This document shows positions 16,535 through 24,386 of a DNA stretch of 59,493 nucleotides, one piece after another. A program made the translations under genes and the position numbers. The notes below the pieces were generated by a model, which ran no database searches, was not told where the DNA came from, and saw only the letters and a list, made by a program, of their open reading frames with translations. The first letter of the stretch is position 1. Every line of letters starts with the position of its first letter. This DNA comes from an uncultured Oscillospiraceae bacterium (GTDB lineage: Bacteria; Bacillota; Clostridia; Oscillospirales; Acutalibacteraceae), in NCBI GenBank assembly GCA_949297075.1, contig CASFRX010000004.1:1-59493 (forward strand), given 5' to 3'.

Positions 16535-17407
16535 ATGAAAAAATTTCTTTCTCTCATTTTGGCGGTTTGTCTGCTTGCTGTTTCACTTTGCGCTTGCAAA
16601 AGCGAGGAGGAAAAGCGAATAGACGAATATAACAAGCTTCCTCCCATCAAATTCGGCGTTTCTGTGGGCAAAGTGCCGCAGGAAGAGGTTATAGGCGAGC
16701 TATCTTCAAGAATGGCCGCAAAGGGCTATAGAATTGAGTATGTGGAGTTTAAAAATGCTGCTTCGGCCAATGAGGCTCTTGCTTCAGGTGATATTGATAT
16801 CAGCCTTATTTGTGAAAAGCAGGAATTTGATGAATACGAAAAGACAAATCCCGATGTTCTTTTGAATCTCGGCGCTGTTTATTATTTCCCTTACGGAATA
16901 TTCCTTTGCAACTTTGAAAAAGAAGAAAACATTACCGATGGCGCAACTATCGGTATTCCGGAGGACAAAGAGGGAATGGGACGGGCACTTATGCTTCTTG
17001 AAGCCGAGGGATATATTACCCTCAAGGAAGGCGCAGGCCTTGATGCAACCCTTGAAGATATCGAAAAGAACGAGCGAGGCTTCAAGTTCGTTACAGAGAG
17101 CGCTGACACCATAGCTGAAAACATTGTAAGCGGCGGCAAGGATATTGTTGTTATGTCCTCAAAAAATGCAGTAGACGCAGGATATTCTTTCAACAAAACA
17201 GCAATCGGCGCAGAAGAAATGGACTGCGAGGGCGCAAAGGTTCATTCTACCCTGCTCTTAATCAAGCGTGAATCTATCAGCAGCGAAAAATATAAGGCAG
17301 TAAGCAAGCTCTATTTCAGCCCCTTGATGTATGATATGATAGAGTCATATGTGGGTGGTTTAATTATTCCGTCCTTTAATGCGGCGGATTATATGAATAA
17401 GCGATAA
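16535..17407 (+). CDS. NlpA/MetQ-family substrate-binding lipoprotein
   Basis: A 290-residue lipoprotein; the signal peptide ends in LCAC with C21 as the lipidated residue. The rest matches the NlpA family, solute-binding proteins of methionine-type ABC importers: an N-terminal IKFGVSVGKVP strand, the ALASGDIDIS segment, and GIPED...MGRALMLLEAEGYITLKEG. The start at 16535 follows AAGGTGGAG; an upstream ATG at 16490 would lie inside the promoter and destroy the signal peptide. No permease or ATPase gene is adjacent, so it may serve a transporter encoded elsewhere or have another binding role. Its stop overlaps the mnmA ATG by one base. Confidence 0.8.
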   Translation: MKKFLSLILAVCLLAVSLCACKSEEEKRIDEYNKLPPIKFGVSVGKVPQEEVIGELSSRMAAKGYRIEYVEFKNAASANEALASGDIDISLICEKQEFDEYEKTNPDVLLNLGAVYYFPYGIFLCNFEKEENITDGATIGIPEDKEGMGRALMLLEAEGYITLKEGAGLDATLEDIEKNERGFKFVTESADTIAENIVSGGKDIVVMSSKNAVDAGYSFNKTAIGAEEMDCEGAKVHSTLLLIKRESISSEKYKAVSKLYFSPLMYDMIESYVGGLIIPSFNAADYMNKR

Positions 17408-18459
17408 TGAAAATGATGAATAATGCAAAAACTGCCGTTGCCATGAGCGGCGGCGTAGATAGCTGCGTTGCGGCAATGCTTGCAACGGCAGGAGGCAGAC
17501 CTGCACTCGGTATAACAATGGCAGTGCATCCCGATGCACCTGAGCAAGACAGCATTGATGCCGCCGCGGCAGCTGAAAAACTGGGCTTTCCCCATATTAC
17601 CGTTGATTTACAAAAAGAATTTCACGATACGGTTATGCGGTATTTTTCCGAAAGCTATATGGCAGGCGAAACTCCCAACCCTTGCGTATACTGCAATAAG
17701 GTTATAAAATTCGGTTTGCTTTTTGACAAAGCGGCAGAGCATGGCTGTCAAAATATTGCAACGGGACACTATGCAAAAGTGAATAAAACGGATCCCTCGG
17801 GGAGAATATTGCTCGAAAGGGCGGCATATAAAGAAAAAGACCAAACTTATGTGCTGTGGCAGCTTTCTCAGGAGCAGCTTTTGAGAGCTGAATTTCCTCT
17901 CGGCGGATATGATAAGCCTCAGGTGCGTGAAATAGCGGAAGAAAACGGCTTTACCGTATCTTCAAAGCCTGACAGCCAGGATATTTGCTTTGTTCCTAAG
18001 GGCTCATACCGCAGTTTTATTGAAAACTTTACGGGAAAGACATTCCCTGAGGGCGAGTTTGTGGGAACTGACGGCAAGCTGTGGGGCAAACACAAAGGTA
18101 TTATCGGATACACGGTGGGTCAGCGAAAGGGTCTTGGCATCAGTGCGCCGGCGCCTTTGTTTGTTGTTCGCAAAAGTGTTGAAGAAAACAGGGTGTATTT
18201 GGGCTCAAATGATGAGCTGTTTTCCCGTCGTGTAGAAGCAAAAGATGTCAATTTAATCGCAGTGCCTGAAATCAGCGGCTCACTGCATGTCACGGCTAAA
18301 ACCAGATATAGCCAGAAAGAAGCCGCCGCAACCCTTTTCCAAACAGGCGAAAGCACGGCCGTGCTTGAGTTTGACGAGGCTCAAAGGGCTGTTACACCGG
18401 GTCAGTCCGTGGTGTTTTACAGCGGAGATACGGTTGTAGGCGGCGGAATAATAACATGA
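17407..18459 (+). CDS. mnmA: tRNA-specific 2-thiouridylase MnmA
   Basis: A 350-residue enzyme that thiolates U34 of tRNA-Lys, -Glu and -Gln at the wobble position. Residues include the PP-loop SGGVDSCVA (about 14-22), the catalytic C93 in NPCVYCN, the GHYAKV segment, and the second catalytic cysteine C194 in SQDICF. GQRKGLGIS and the C-terminal beta-barrel are present. It is translationally coupled to the NlpA gene (TAATG overlap). Confidence 0.97.
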   Translation: MKMMNNAKTAVAMSGGVDSCVAAMLATAGGRPALGITMAVHPDAPEQDSIDAAAAAEKLGFPHITVDLQKEFHDTVMRYFSESYMAGETPNPCVYCNKVIKFGLLFDKAAEHGCQNIATGHYAKVNKTDPSGRILLERAAYKEKDQTYVLWQLSQEQLLRAEFPLGGYDKPQVREIAEENGFTVSSKPDSQDICFVPKGSYRSFIENFTGKTFPEGEFVGTDGKLWGKHKGIIGYTVGQRKGLGISAPAPLFVVRKSVEENRVYLGSNDELFSRRVEAKDVNLIAVPEISGSLHVTAKTRYSQKEAAATLFQTGESTAVLEFDEAQRAVTPGQSVVFYSGDTVVGGGIIT

Positions 18460-18477
18460 GAAAGGTTGGTATTTGTT

Positions 18478-19848
18478 ATGAATAACTGTGCCGTAATTCT
18501 TGCGGCAGGCGAGGGCACCCGTATGAAATCATCGAGTCCTAAGGTGTTGGCTCAGGTGCTTTTTACTCCCATGATTGATTGGGTCTATTCGGCTGTAAAG
18601 GAGGCGGGCATTGACGATATCTGTGCCGTAACCGGTCATCTGAGTGAAGTGGTTTGCGCTCATCTTGCAGGAAGATGTGAAACAGTTTTGCAGGCTCAGC
18701 GCTTGGGTACAGGTCATGCCGTTGCGCAGGCAAAGGATTTTATAGCTGCTCACAGCGGCGGCAATGTTTTGATTTTAAACGGAGATGCACCGCTGATTGA
18801 TAAAAAAACAATAGAAGACGCCTTGACCTTTCATGTTGGCAACGGAAACTCCGCTACGGTTATTTCAGCCCGTGTGCCGGAGCCTACAGGCTACGGCAGA
18901 ATGGTGCGCTCAGCGGAAGGCTCCTTGGAGCGCATAGTTGAGCAGAGAGACGCAACGGAAGAAGAAAAGCTGATTAATGAGGTTAATTCGGGCGCTTATT
19001 GGTTTAAGTGCGACGATTTGCTTGGCGCTCTTGATGATATTGAAAGCATGGGCAGGGAGAAAAAAGAAATTTACCTGACCGATGCTATCGAGATTTTGAT
19101 CAATCAATTTGAAAAGGCGGACGCTTATCCTGCTGAAACGGCTGATGTTATTCTCGGCGCAAATGACCGTTGGCAGTTAATGGAGCTTAACGAAATTGCG
19201 AGAAAGCGAATTTTAAAGAGGCACATGGTCAACGGAGTTAATATTCCCTGTATTGACGGCGTGATTATAGCTCCCGATGTCGAGATAGGAGCCGATACCT
19301 CTGTTTTACCCGGCACAATAATTGTCGGTAAAACTAAAATCGGAAGCTTTTGCACAATAGGTCCCAACAGCAGGTTAGAGGACTGCGTTGTAGGGGACAG
19401 CACGGTTATCAATTCGTGTCAGTGTGAAAAAAGCACTGTGGGCAGTAAGGTGTCCTTAGGTCCGTTTTCTCATCTCAGACCCAATACCGTTATTAAAGAC
19501 GGTGTTCGTGCAGGCAATTTTGTTGAGGTTAAAAATTCGGTTGTCGGCGAAAAAACAAGCATCAGCCATCTGACCTATATCGGAGACAGCGATGTGGGCA
19601 GGGGCGTTAATATCGGCTGTGGCTGCGCTACGGCGAATTATGACGGCAAAAACAAATTCCGCACAACAATCGGCAACAATGTATTTGTGGGCTGCCACAC
19701 TTGCATGGTTTCCCCCGTTAACTTAGGCGATTATTCCTACACGGCCGCAGGCTCGGTTATAACTGAGGATGTGCCGTCGGGAACTATGGCAATAGCTCGT
19801 TCAAGGCAAACAATCAAAAGAAAGGTAAGGAAGTACAATGAAGACTAA
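18478..19848 (+). CDS. glmU: Bifunctional GlmU (UDP-GlcNAc synthesis)
   Basis: A 456-residue bifunctional enzyme making UDP-N-acetylglucosamine for peptidoglycan. The N-terminal uridyltransferase has LAAGEGTRMKSSSPKVL with the catalytic Arg and Lys. The C-terminal left-handed beta-helix (from about residue 250) is the glucosamine-1-phosphate acetyltransferase, with hexapeptide repeats and the SHLTYIGD and ATANYDG segments. ATG 18478 is preferred to TTG 18466, which would touch the GAAAGG ribosome binding site. It begins 18 bases after mnmA and overlaps the following lipoprotein gene by 11 bases. Confidence 0.96.
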   Translation: MNNCAVILAAGEGTRMKSSSPKVLAQVLFTPMIDWVYSAVKEAGIDDICAVTGHLSEVVCAHLAGRCETVLQAQRLGTGHAVAQAKDFIAAHSGGNVLILNGDAPLIDKKTIEDALTFHVGNGNSATVISARVPEPTGYGRMVRSAEGSLERIVEQRDATEEEKLINEVNSGAYWFKCDDLLGALDDIESMGREKKEIYLTDAIEILINQFEKADAYPAETADVILGANDRWQLMELNEIARKRILKRHMVNGVNIPCIDGVIIAPDVEIGADTSVLPGTIIVGKTKIGSFCTIGPNSRLEDCVVGDSTVINSCQCEKSTVGSKVSLGPFSHLRPNTVIKDGVRAGNFVEVKNSVVGEKTSISHLTYIGDSDVGRGVNIGCGCATANYDGKNKFRTTIGNNVFVGCHTCMVSPVNLGDYSYTAAGSVITEDVPSGTMAIARSRQTIKRKVRKYNED

Positions 19849-20896
19849 AAAAATTGTTGCACTGCTTATGGCGGCTGTGATGCTTTTCACTTTTGCCGCT
19901 TGCGGCGGGAAAGGCGGGAAGCTCACCGCAACCCTCAACGAGATTTATGAGGACGGCGGACTTAAGAGCTATTATGTTGAAAACCCCGATTCTTTTATGA
20001 GAGCGGCTCAAAACGACCTGTTGATGTCCGAGGCAGATGCACAGGATTTCCTCAATAATTCCGATAAATGGGTGATTTACGCCCTGAATGTTGAGATTAA
20101 AAATCAGACCGAAAAGGCCTATACATTTGTAGGCTTTGAAGCTGAAAATGCACAGTCAGACGGCTTTTATTTTAGCAACTGTCCGGTGAATGCAGAGCTT
20201 TCACTTCCCTCAAGCGAAGAAACCGAAATTTATCCGGCAACCGTAGTTGTAAATTCGGAAAAGATTGATGCAGTAAAGCTGCATACACTTGTTTCGGCTC
20301 TTGAAATAAAGGTTCTATGCTATCCTACTCCTGCCGACGATAACGAAGAGGTACCCGAAAGCAAATATGAAAAGCTTAAGGTTGAAAATAACATAGAAGC
20401 ACCTCAGGCTGACGGTAATGAAAAAGAAGAGCTTTATGCAAAGCGCAGTACTGTTGAAGACGGCTCTTCTTTCCTCGATATTTACAGAGGTAATCAGGTC
20501 GCTTTTGTAAATCAGGCCGAGCAGTACGGCATGGATAGCGAAACAGCGGCAAAGGCTTTGGCAAAAGACGGCGGCTGGAAATGTTATATCCTCTATATTA
20601 CTTTGGAAAGCAAGGCGGATGAAGATATTACCGTTTATACCGTGGACTATGCTGAAAGCGGCAAAAACGGCGTTTGGGTAAACAAGGTTTCTCAGTACGG
20701 TGAGTTCAGCCTTGCTCCCGGCGGTAAAGATGAATTGCCTGTTGAAATCCTTGTGGATACAGCGGCTCTCGGCGGAAAAACCATTGAGCAGGTTGTTTCT
20801 CAGATGAATATTCAGCTCATATACGCAAAGGGTGCTTTGACGGACGCTCAGGGCAACGAAAGCGTAAACTTGAGGAAAACTGTTGATGTAAAATAA
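19838..20896 (+). CDS. Hypothetical lipoprotein, two repeated domains
   Basis: A 352-residue lipoprotein with lipobox FAAC and lipidated C22. The mature part appears to hold two related beta-rich domains (about 30-180 and 210-350), each with a sentence-like pattern of an aromatic V/I-K-N strand, a YTFVGFEAEN- or YTVDYAES-like strand and a late sextet on structural beta strands; this resembles domain families of unknown function in firmicute lipoproteins. Overlaps glmU by 11 bases and ends before an intrinsic terminator. Function not recognised. Confidence 0.75.
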   Translation: MKTKKIVALLMAAVMLFTFAACGGKGGKLTATLNEIYEDGGLKSYYVENPDSFMRAAQNDLLMSEADAQDFLNNSDKWVIYALNVEIKNQTEKAYTFVGFEAENAQSDGFYFSNCPVNAELSLPSSEETEIYPATVVVNSEKIDAVKLHTLVSALEIKVLCYPTPADDNEEVPESKYEKLKVENNIEAPQADGNEKEELYAKRSTVEDGSSFLDIYRGNQVAFVNQAEQYGMDSETAAKALAKDGGWKCYILYITLESKADEDITVYTVDYAESGKNGVWVNKVSQYGEFSLAPGGKDELPVEILVDTAALGGKTIEQVVSQMNIQLIYAKGALTDAQGNESVNLRKTVDVK

Positions 20897-20913
20897 TTCT
20901 GTAAAGTATAAAG

Positions 20914-20949
20914 GCAATGCGGAAATTTTCATTTCGCATTGCTTTTTTT
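20914..20949 (+). terminator. Intrinsic terminator after the glmU operon
   Basis: GCAATGCG (20914-20921) pairs with CGCATTGC (20935-20942), extended by AAAT/ATTT, and is followed by seven T. Confidence 0.85.
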
Positions 20950-21011
20950 ATGCTTTATTCGGAAAAATTATCGAATAATGTAAATTGTATGATTGTTTTT
21001 ATTATAAAGTA

Positions 21012-21041
21012 TAGACATTATAATGTTTTTCGTGTTATAAT
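21012..21041 (+). promoter_or_regulatory. Putative promoter of the hydrogenase operon
   Basis: TAGACA, 18 bases, TATAAT, about 80 bases before the first ATG. No clear Rex palindrome (TTGTTAA-type) was found near it, although redox control would be expected. Confidence 0.55.
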
Positions 21042-21121
21042 TCATGCGTATGCTTTTGCGGAGCTGTAATATTTCATTCAGTTTCGCAACTTCAACACTC
21101 TACGAAAAGGAGGAAAATAAA

Positions 21122-21622
21122 ATGCTCAAAAAAATCAGCAAATTCCCTTTCAAAGGCACTCCGGAACAGGAGGCGCAGCTTAAAGCTCTTATTGAAGAAA
21201 ATAAGCACGATTCCAGTATGCTTATGCACGTTATGCAGCAGGCGCAGCTAATCTACGGTTATCTTCCCTTTGAGGTTCAGGTAATGATTGCAGAGGGTAT
21301 GGATATTCCGCTTGAAAAGGTCTACGGCGTTTCCACCTTCTACGCTCAGTTCTCCCTCTCTCCAAAGGGCAAGTACAACATTTCTGTTTGCCTGGGCACA
21401 GCCTGCTATGTTAAGGGCGCTCAGTCCATCCTTGATGAAATTGCAAAGCAGCTCGGCATCTCGGCAGGTGAATGTACTGAAGACGGTGTGTTTTCGCTTG
21501 AAGCAAGCCGCTGCATTGGCGCTTGCGGTCTCGCTCCCGTTATGAACATTAACGACGAAGTTTACGGCAAGCTCACACCCGACCAGGTTGCAGGCATACT
21601 TGCAAAATATAAAGAAGCTTAA
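21122..21622 (+). CDS. hydC: NuoE-like [2Fe-2S] subunit of bifurcating hydrogenase (HydC)
   Basis: A 166-residue thioredoxin-like ferredoxin. The cluster cysteines fall in CLGTACYVKGA and ASRCIGACGLAP, as in NuoE/HydC. The helical N-terminus with the LMHVMQQAQLIYGYLP segment is typical. HydC passes electrons between the NAD-binding flavoprotein HydB and other centres of the soluble trimeric hydrogenase. ATG 21122 follows AAAAGGAGG at ideal distance; the in-frame ATG at 21044 overlaps the promoter region. First gene of a five-gene operon. Confidence 0.93.
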   Translation: MLKKISKFPFKGTPEQEAQLKALIEENKHDSSMLMHVMQQAQLIYGYLPFEVQVMIAEGMDIPLEKVYGVSTFYAQFSLSPKGKYNISVCLGTACYVKGAQSILDEIAKQLGISAGECTEDGVFSLEASRCIGACGLAPVMNINDEVYGKLTPDQVAGILAKYKEA

Positions 21623-21626
21623 AATT

Positions 21627-22181
21627 ATGCGTGAGTTATCGCTGAATATTCTCGATATTGCTCAAAATTCGATTTCGGCAGGCGCTTCGCTTATTGAAAT
21701 TGAGGTGTCGGAGGATACTGTCAAAAAAACGCTCCTCATCGGTATTTATGACGACGGATGCGGTATGACGCAGGAACAGGTCACAAATGTTCTCGACCCC
21801 TTCTACACAACACGCACTACCCGTAAGGTGGGTATGGGGGTTCCGCTTTTTAAGCTCGCAGCCGAGCAGACAGGCGGCGGCCTCAAAATCGAGAGCGAAA
21901 AGGGAAAAGGCACCCGTGTGCAGGCTCTTTTTAAAACAGACAGCATAGATTTTACGCCTTTAGGCGATGTAGCTTCTACCCTTGTGGTGTTAATTACCAT
22001 GAACACAGACAGAGACTTCATCTACACACGCAGCAGGAACGGCGAAAGCTTTGTTCTTTCCACTGCCGAAATGAAAGCGATACTCGGCGAAGTTCCATTG
22101 AACGAGCCGGAGGTAGCTCAATGGATGAAAGATTATATCAATGAACAAACCAACATTTTACTCGGAGGTGTTAATAAATGA
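21627..22181 (+). CDS. Stand-alone histidine-kinase-like ATPase
   Basis: A 184-residue protein with a GHKL ATPase domain: N box ILDIAQNSISAGA near residue 6, G1 YDDGCGM and a G2-like MGVPLFKLAAEQTGGG. There is no dimerisation/phospho-acceptor domain and no membrane segment, so it is not a full sensor kinase; it may be a protein kinase or ATP-dependent regulator. Such genes recur inside bifurcating hydrogenase operons of Clostridia. A weak ribosome binding site and a 4-base gap suggest coupling to hydC. It overlaps the next gene by four bases. Confidence 0.85.
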   Translation: MRELSLNILDIAQNSISAGASLIEIEVSEDTVKKTLLIGIYDDGCGMTQEQVTNVLDPFYTTRTTRKVGMGVPLFKLAAEQTGGGLKIESEKGKGTRVQALFKTDSIDFTPLGDVASTLVVLITMNTDRDFIYTRSRNGESFVLSTAEMKAILGEVPLNEPEVAQWMKDYINEQTNILLGGVNK

Positions 22182-22549
22182 AATCACTTGCAGAACTTCA
22201 GGCAATTAAAGAGCGTACCCTTAAAAGCATGACATCAAGAAGCGACAGCGAGGATAACACACGAATCGTTGTAGGCATGGCTACCTGCGGTATAGCAGCA
22301 GGCGCCCGTCCCGTGCTCAACGCTTTCACAGAAGAGATTGCCCGCCGCAATCTCAAGGGTGTTACGGTTTCTCAAACAGGCTGTATCGGTATGTGCCAGT
22401 ACGAGCCCATTGTTGAGGTTTTCGTACCCGGAAAAGAAAAAGTTACTTATGTTCAGGTATCTCCTGAAAAGGCAGCGAAGATTGTTGCTGACCATATTGT
22501 CAACGGCAATGTAGTTGCAGAATACACAGTAGGCTCTATTGCTAAATAA
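22178..22549 (+). CDS. Thioredoxin-like [2Fe-2S] ferredoxin
   Basis: A 123-residue protein with cluster cysteines in MATCGIAAGARPV and TGCIGMCQYEP, as in the small NuoE-like or ferredoxin domain. It probably forms an additional electron carrier or a fourth subunit of the hydrogenase, as in related operons. Start overlaps the preceding stop by ATGA; CGGAGGTG is the ribosome binding site. Confidence 0.88.
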   Translation: MKSLAELQAIKERTLKSMTSRSDSEDNTRIVVGMATCGIAAGARPVLNAFTEEIARRNLKGVTVSQTGCIGMCQYEPIVEVFVPGKEKVTYVQVSPEKAAKIVADHIVNGNVVAEYTVGSIAK

Positions 22550-22578
22550 ACAAGAAAATTACAAGGAGGAAACACACT

Positions 22579-24366
22579 ATGTATCGTTCCCATGTTCTTG
22601 TCTGCGGCGGTACGGGCTGTACTTCATCTCATAGCCATGAGATTATCGAAAAGCTCGAAAGCGAAATTGCAGCAAGAGGACTTCAGGACGAAATCAAAGT
22701 TATCAAAACAGGTTGTTTTGGTCTTTGCGCCCTCGGCCCGATTATGATAGTTTACCCCGAAGGCTGCTTCTACAGCGAAGTTACTGTAGAAGATGTGCCC
22801 GAAATCGTTGAAGAGCATTTGCTCAAAGGCCGTATGGTCACAAGACTTCTCTACGATGAAACTGTTCAGGCAGACGAAATTAAGTCACTTGAGCAGACCA
22901 AGTTCTACGCTAAGCAGAAGAGAGTAACTCTTCGCAACTGCGGCGTTATCGACCCCGAAAATATTGATGAATATATTGCTCACGACGGCTATCAGGCTCT
23001 TGAAAAATGCCTTAACAGAATGACCCCCGATGAGGTTATCAATGTTGTTAAGGACAGCGGCCTGAGAGGCAGAGGCGGCGGCGGTTTCCCCACCGGCCTT
23101 AAGTGGAGCTTTGCGGCAAAAAATTCCGCAGACCAGAAGTATGTTGTATGTAATGCTGACGAGGGCGACCCCGGTGCATTTATGGATCGTTCTATTCTCG
23201 AGGGCGACCCCCACTGTATTATTGAAGCTATGGCAATCTGCGGCTATGCAATCGGCGCAAGCGAGGGCTATGTTTATGTCCGTGCCGAGTACCCCATTGC
23301 TGTTAAGCGTTTGCAGATAGCTATCGACCAGGCTAAGGAATACGGCCTTCTCGGCGAAAATATTTTCGATTCAGGCTTTAATTTCGACCTTCATATCCGC
23401 CTTGGTGCAGGCGCATTCGTTTGCGGTGAGGAAACAGCTCTCATGACCTCTATTGAGGGTAACCGCGGTGAGCCTCGTCCCCGTCCTCCCTTCCCGGCTG
23501 TTAAGGGTCTGTTCGGTAAGCCCACAAATAACAACAATGTTGAAACATACGCCAACATTCCTCAGATTATTCTCAAGGGTGCAGAGTGGTTTGCATCAAT
23601 GGGCACAGAGAAATCAACAGGTACTAAGGTTTTTGCTCTCGGCGGTAAAATCAGAAACACAGGACTTGTTGAGGTTCCCATGGGAACAACTCTCCGTGAG
23701 GTTATTGAGGATATCGGCGGCGGTATTCCCAACGGCAAGAAATTCAAGGCAGCTCAGACAGGCGGTCCCTCCGGCGGCTGTATTCCTGCTGACCTTATGG
23801 ACACTGCAATCGACTTTGATAACCTGACAGCAATCGGCTGTATGATGGGTTCAGGCGGTCTCATCGTTATGGACGAAGACAACTGTATGGTTGATATTGC
23901 TAAGTTCTTCCTTGAATTTACGGTTGACGAGTCCTGCGGTAAGTGCTCACCCTGCCGTATCGGCACAAAGCGCATGATGGAAATGCTCGAAAAAATTACA
24001 GAGGGCAAGGCTACTCTTGAAGACCTTGATAAGCTTGAAGAGCTTGCGCTCTATGTTAAGCAGAATTCACTCTGCGGCCTTGGTCAGACTGCTCCCAACC
24101 CTGTTCTTGCAACGCTCAAGTTCTTCAGACACGAGTATGAAGCTCATGTTGTTGATAAGAAATGTCCCGCAGGCGTATGTAAGGCTCTGCTCAACTATAA
24201 GATTAAAGAAGATATGTGTAAGGGTTGTACCCTCTGTGCAAGAAAGTGCCCCGTCGGCGCTATCAGCGGTACAGTTAAGAATCCTCACAAAATTGATACT
24301 GCAAAGTGCATTAAGTGCGGCGCATGTATGGAATCTTGTAAGTTTAAGGCTATTATTAAAGAATAA
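22579..24366 (+). CDS. hydB: NuoF-like NAD-binding flavoprotein subunit (HydB)
   Basis: A 595-residue flavoprotein subunit. Domain order: an N-terminal thioredoxin-like [2Fe-2S] part (CGGTGC and TGCFGLC), the NuoF core with GRGGGGFPTGLKW for FMN/NADH, NADEGDPGAFMDR and GAGAFVCGEETAL, an iron-sulfur ligand set SCGKCSPCR plus a later cysteine in LCGLGQ, and a C-terminal pair of [4Fe-4S] motifs CKGCTLCARKCP and CIKCGACMESC. In bifurcating hydrogenases HydB is the site of NAD(H) and flavin chemistry and the C-terminal clusters connect to ferredoxin. AAGGAGGAAA precedes the ATG. Confidence 0.96.
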   Translation: MYRSHVLVCGGTGCTSSHSHEIIEKLESEIAARGLQDEIKVIKTGCFGLCALGPIMIVYPEGCFYSEVTVEDVPEIVEEHLLKGRMVTRLLYDETVQADEIKSLEQTKFYAKQKRVTLRNCGVIDPENIDEYIAHDGYQALEKCLNRMTPDEVINVVKDSGLRGRGGGGFPTGLKWSFAAKNSADQKYVVCNADEGDPGAFMDRSILEGDPHCIIEAMAICGYAIGASEGYVYVRAEYPIAVKRLQIAIDQAKEYGLLGENIFDSGFNFDLHIRLGAGAFVCGEETALMTSIEGNRGEPRPRPPFPAVKGLFGKPTNNNNVETYANIPQIILKGAEWFASMGTEKSTGTKVFALGGKIRNTGLVEVPMGTTLREVIEDIGGGIPNGKKFKAAQTGGPSGGCIPADLMDTAIDFDNLTAIGCMMGSGGLIVMDEDNCMVDIAKFFLEFTVDESCGKCSPCRIGTKRMMEMLEKITEGKATLEDLDKLEELALYVKQNSLCGLGQTAPNPVLATLKFFRHEYEAHVVDKKCPAGVCKALLNYKIKEDMCKGCTLCARKCPVGAISGTVKNPHKIDTAKCIKCGACMESCKFKAIIKE

Positions 24367-24386
24367 CGAAAGGAGTGTGCCACACA

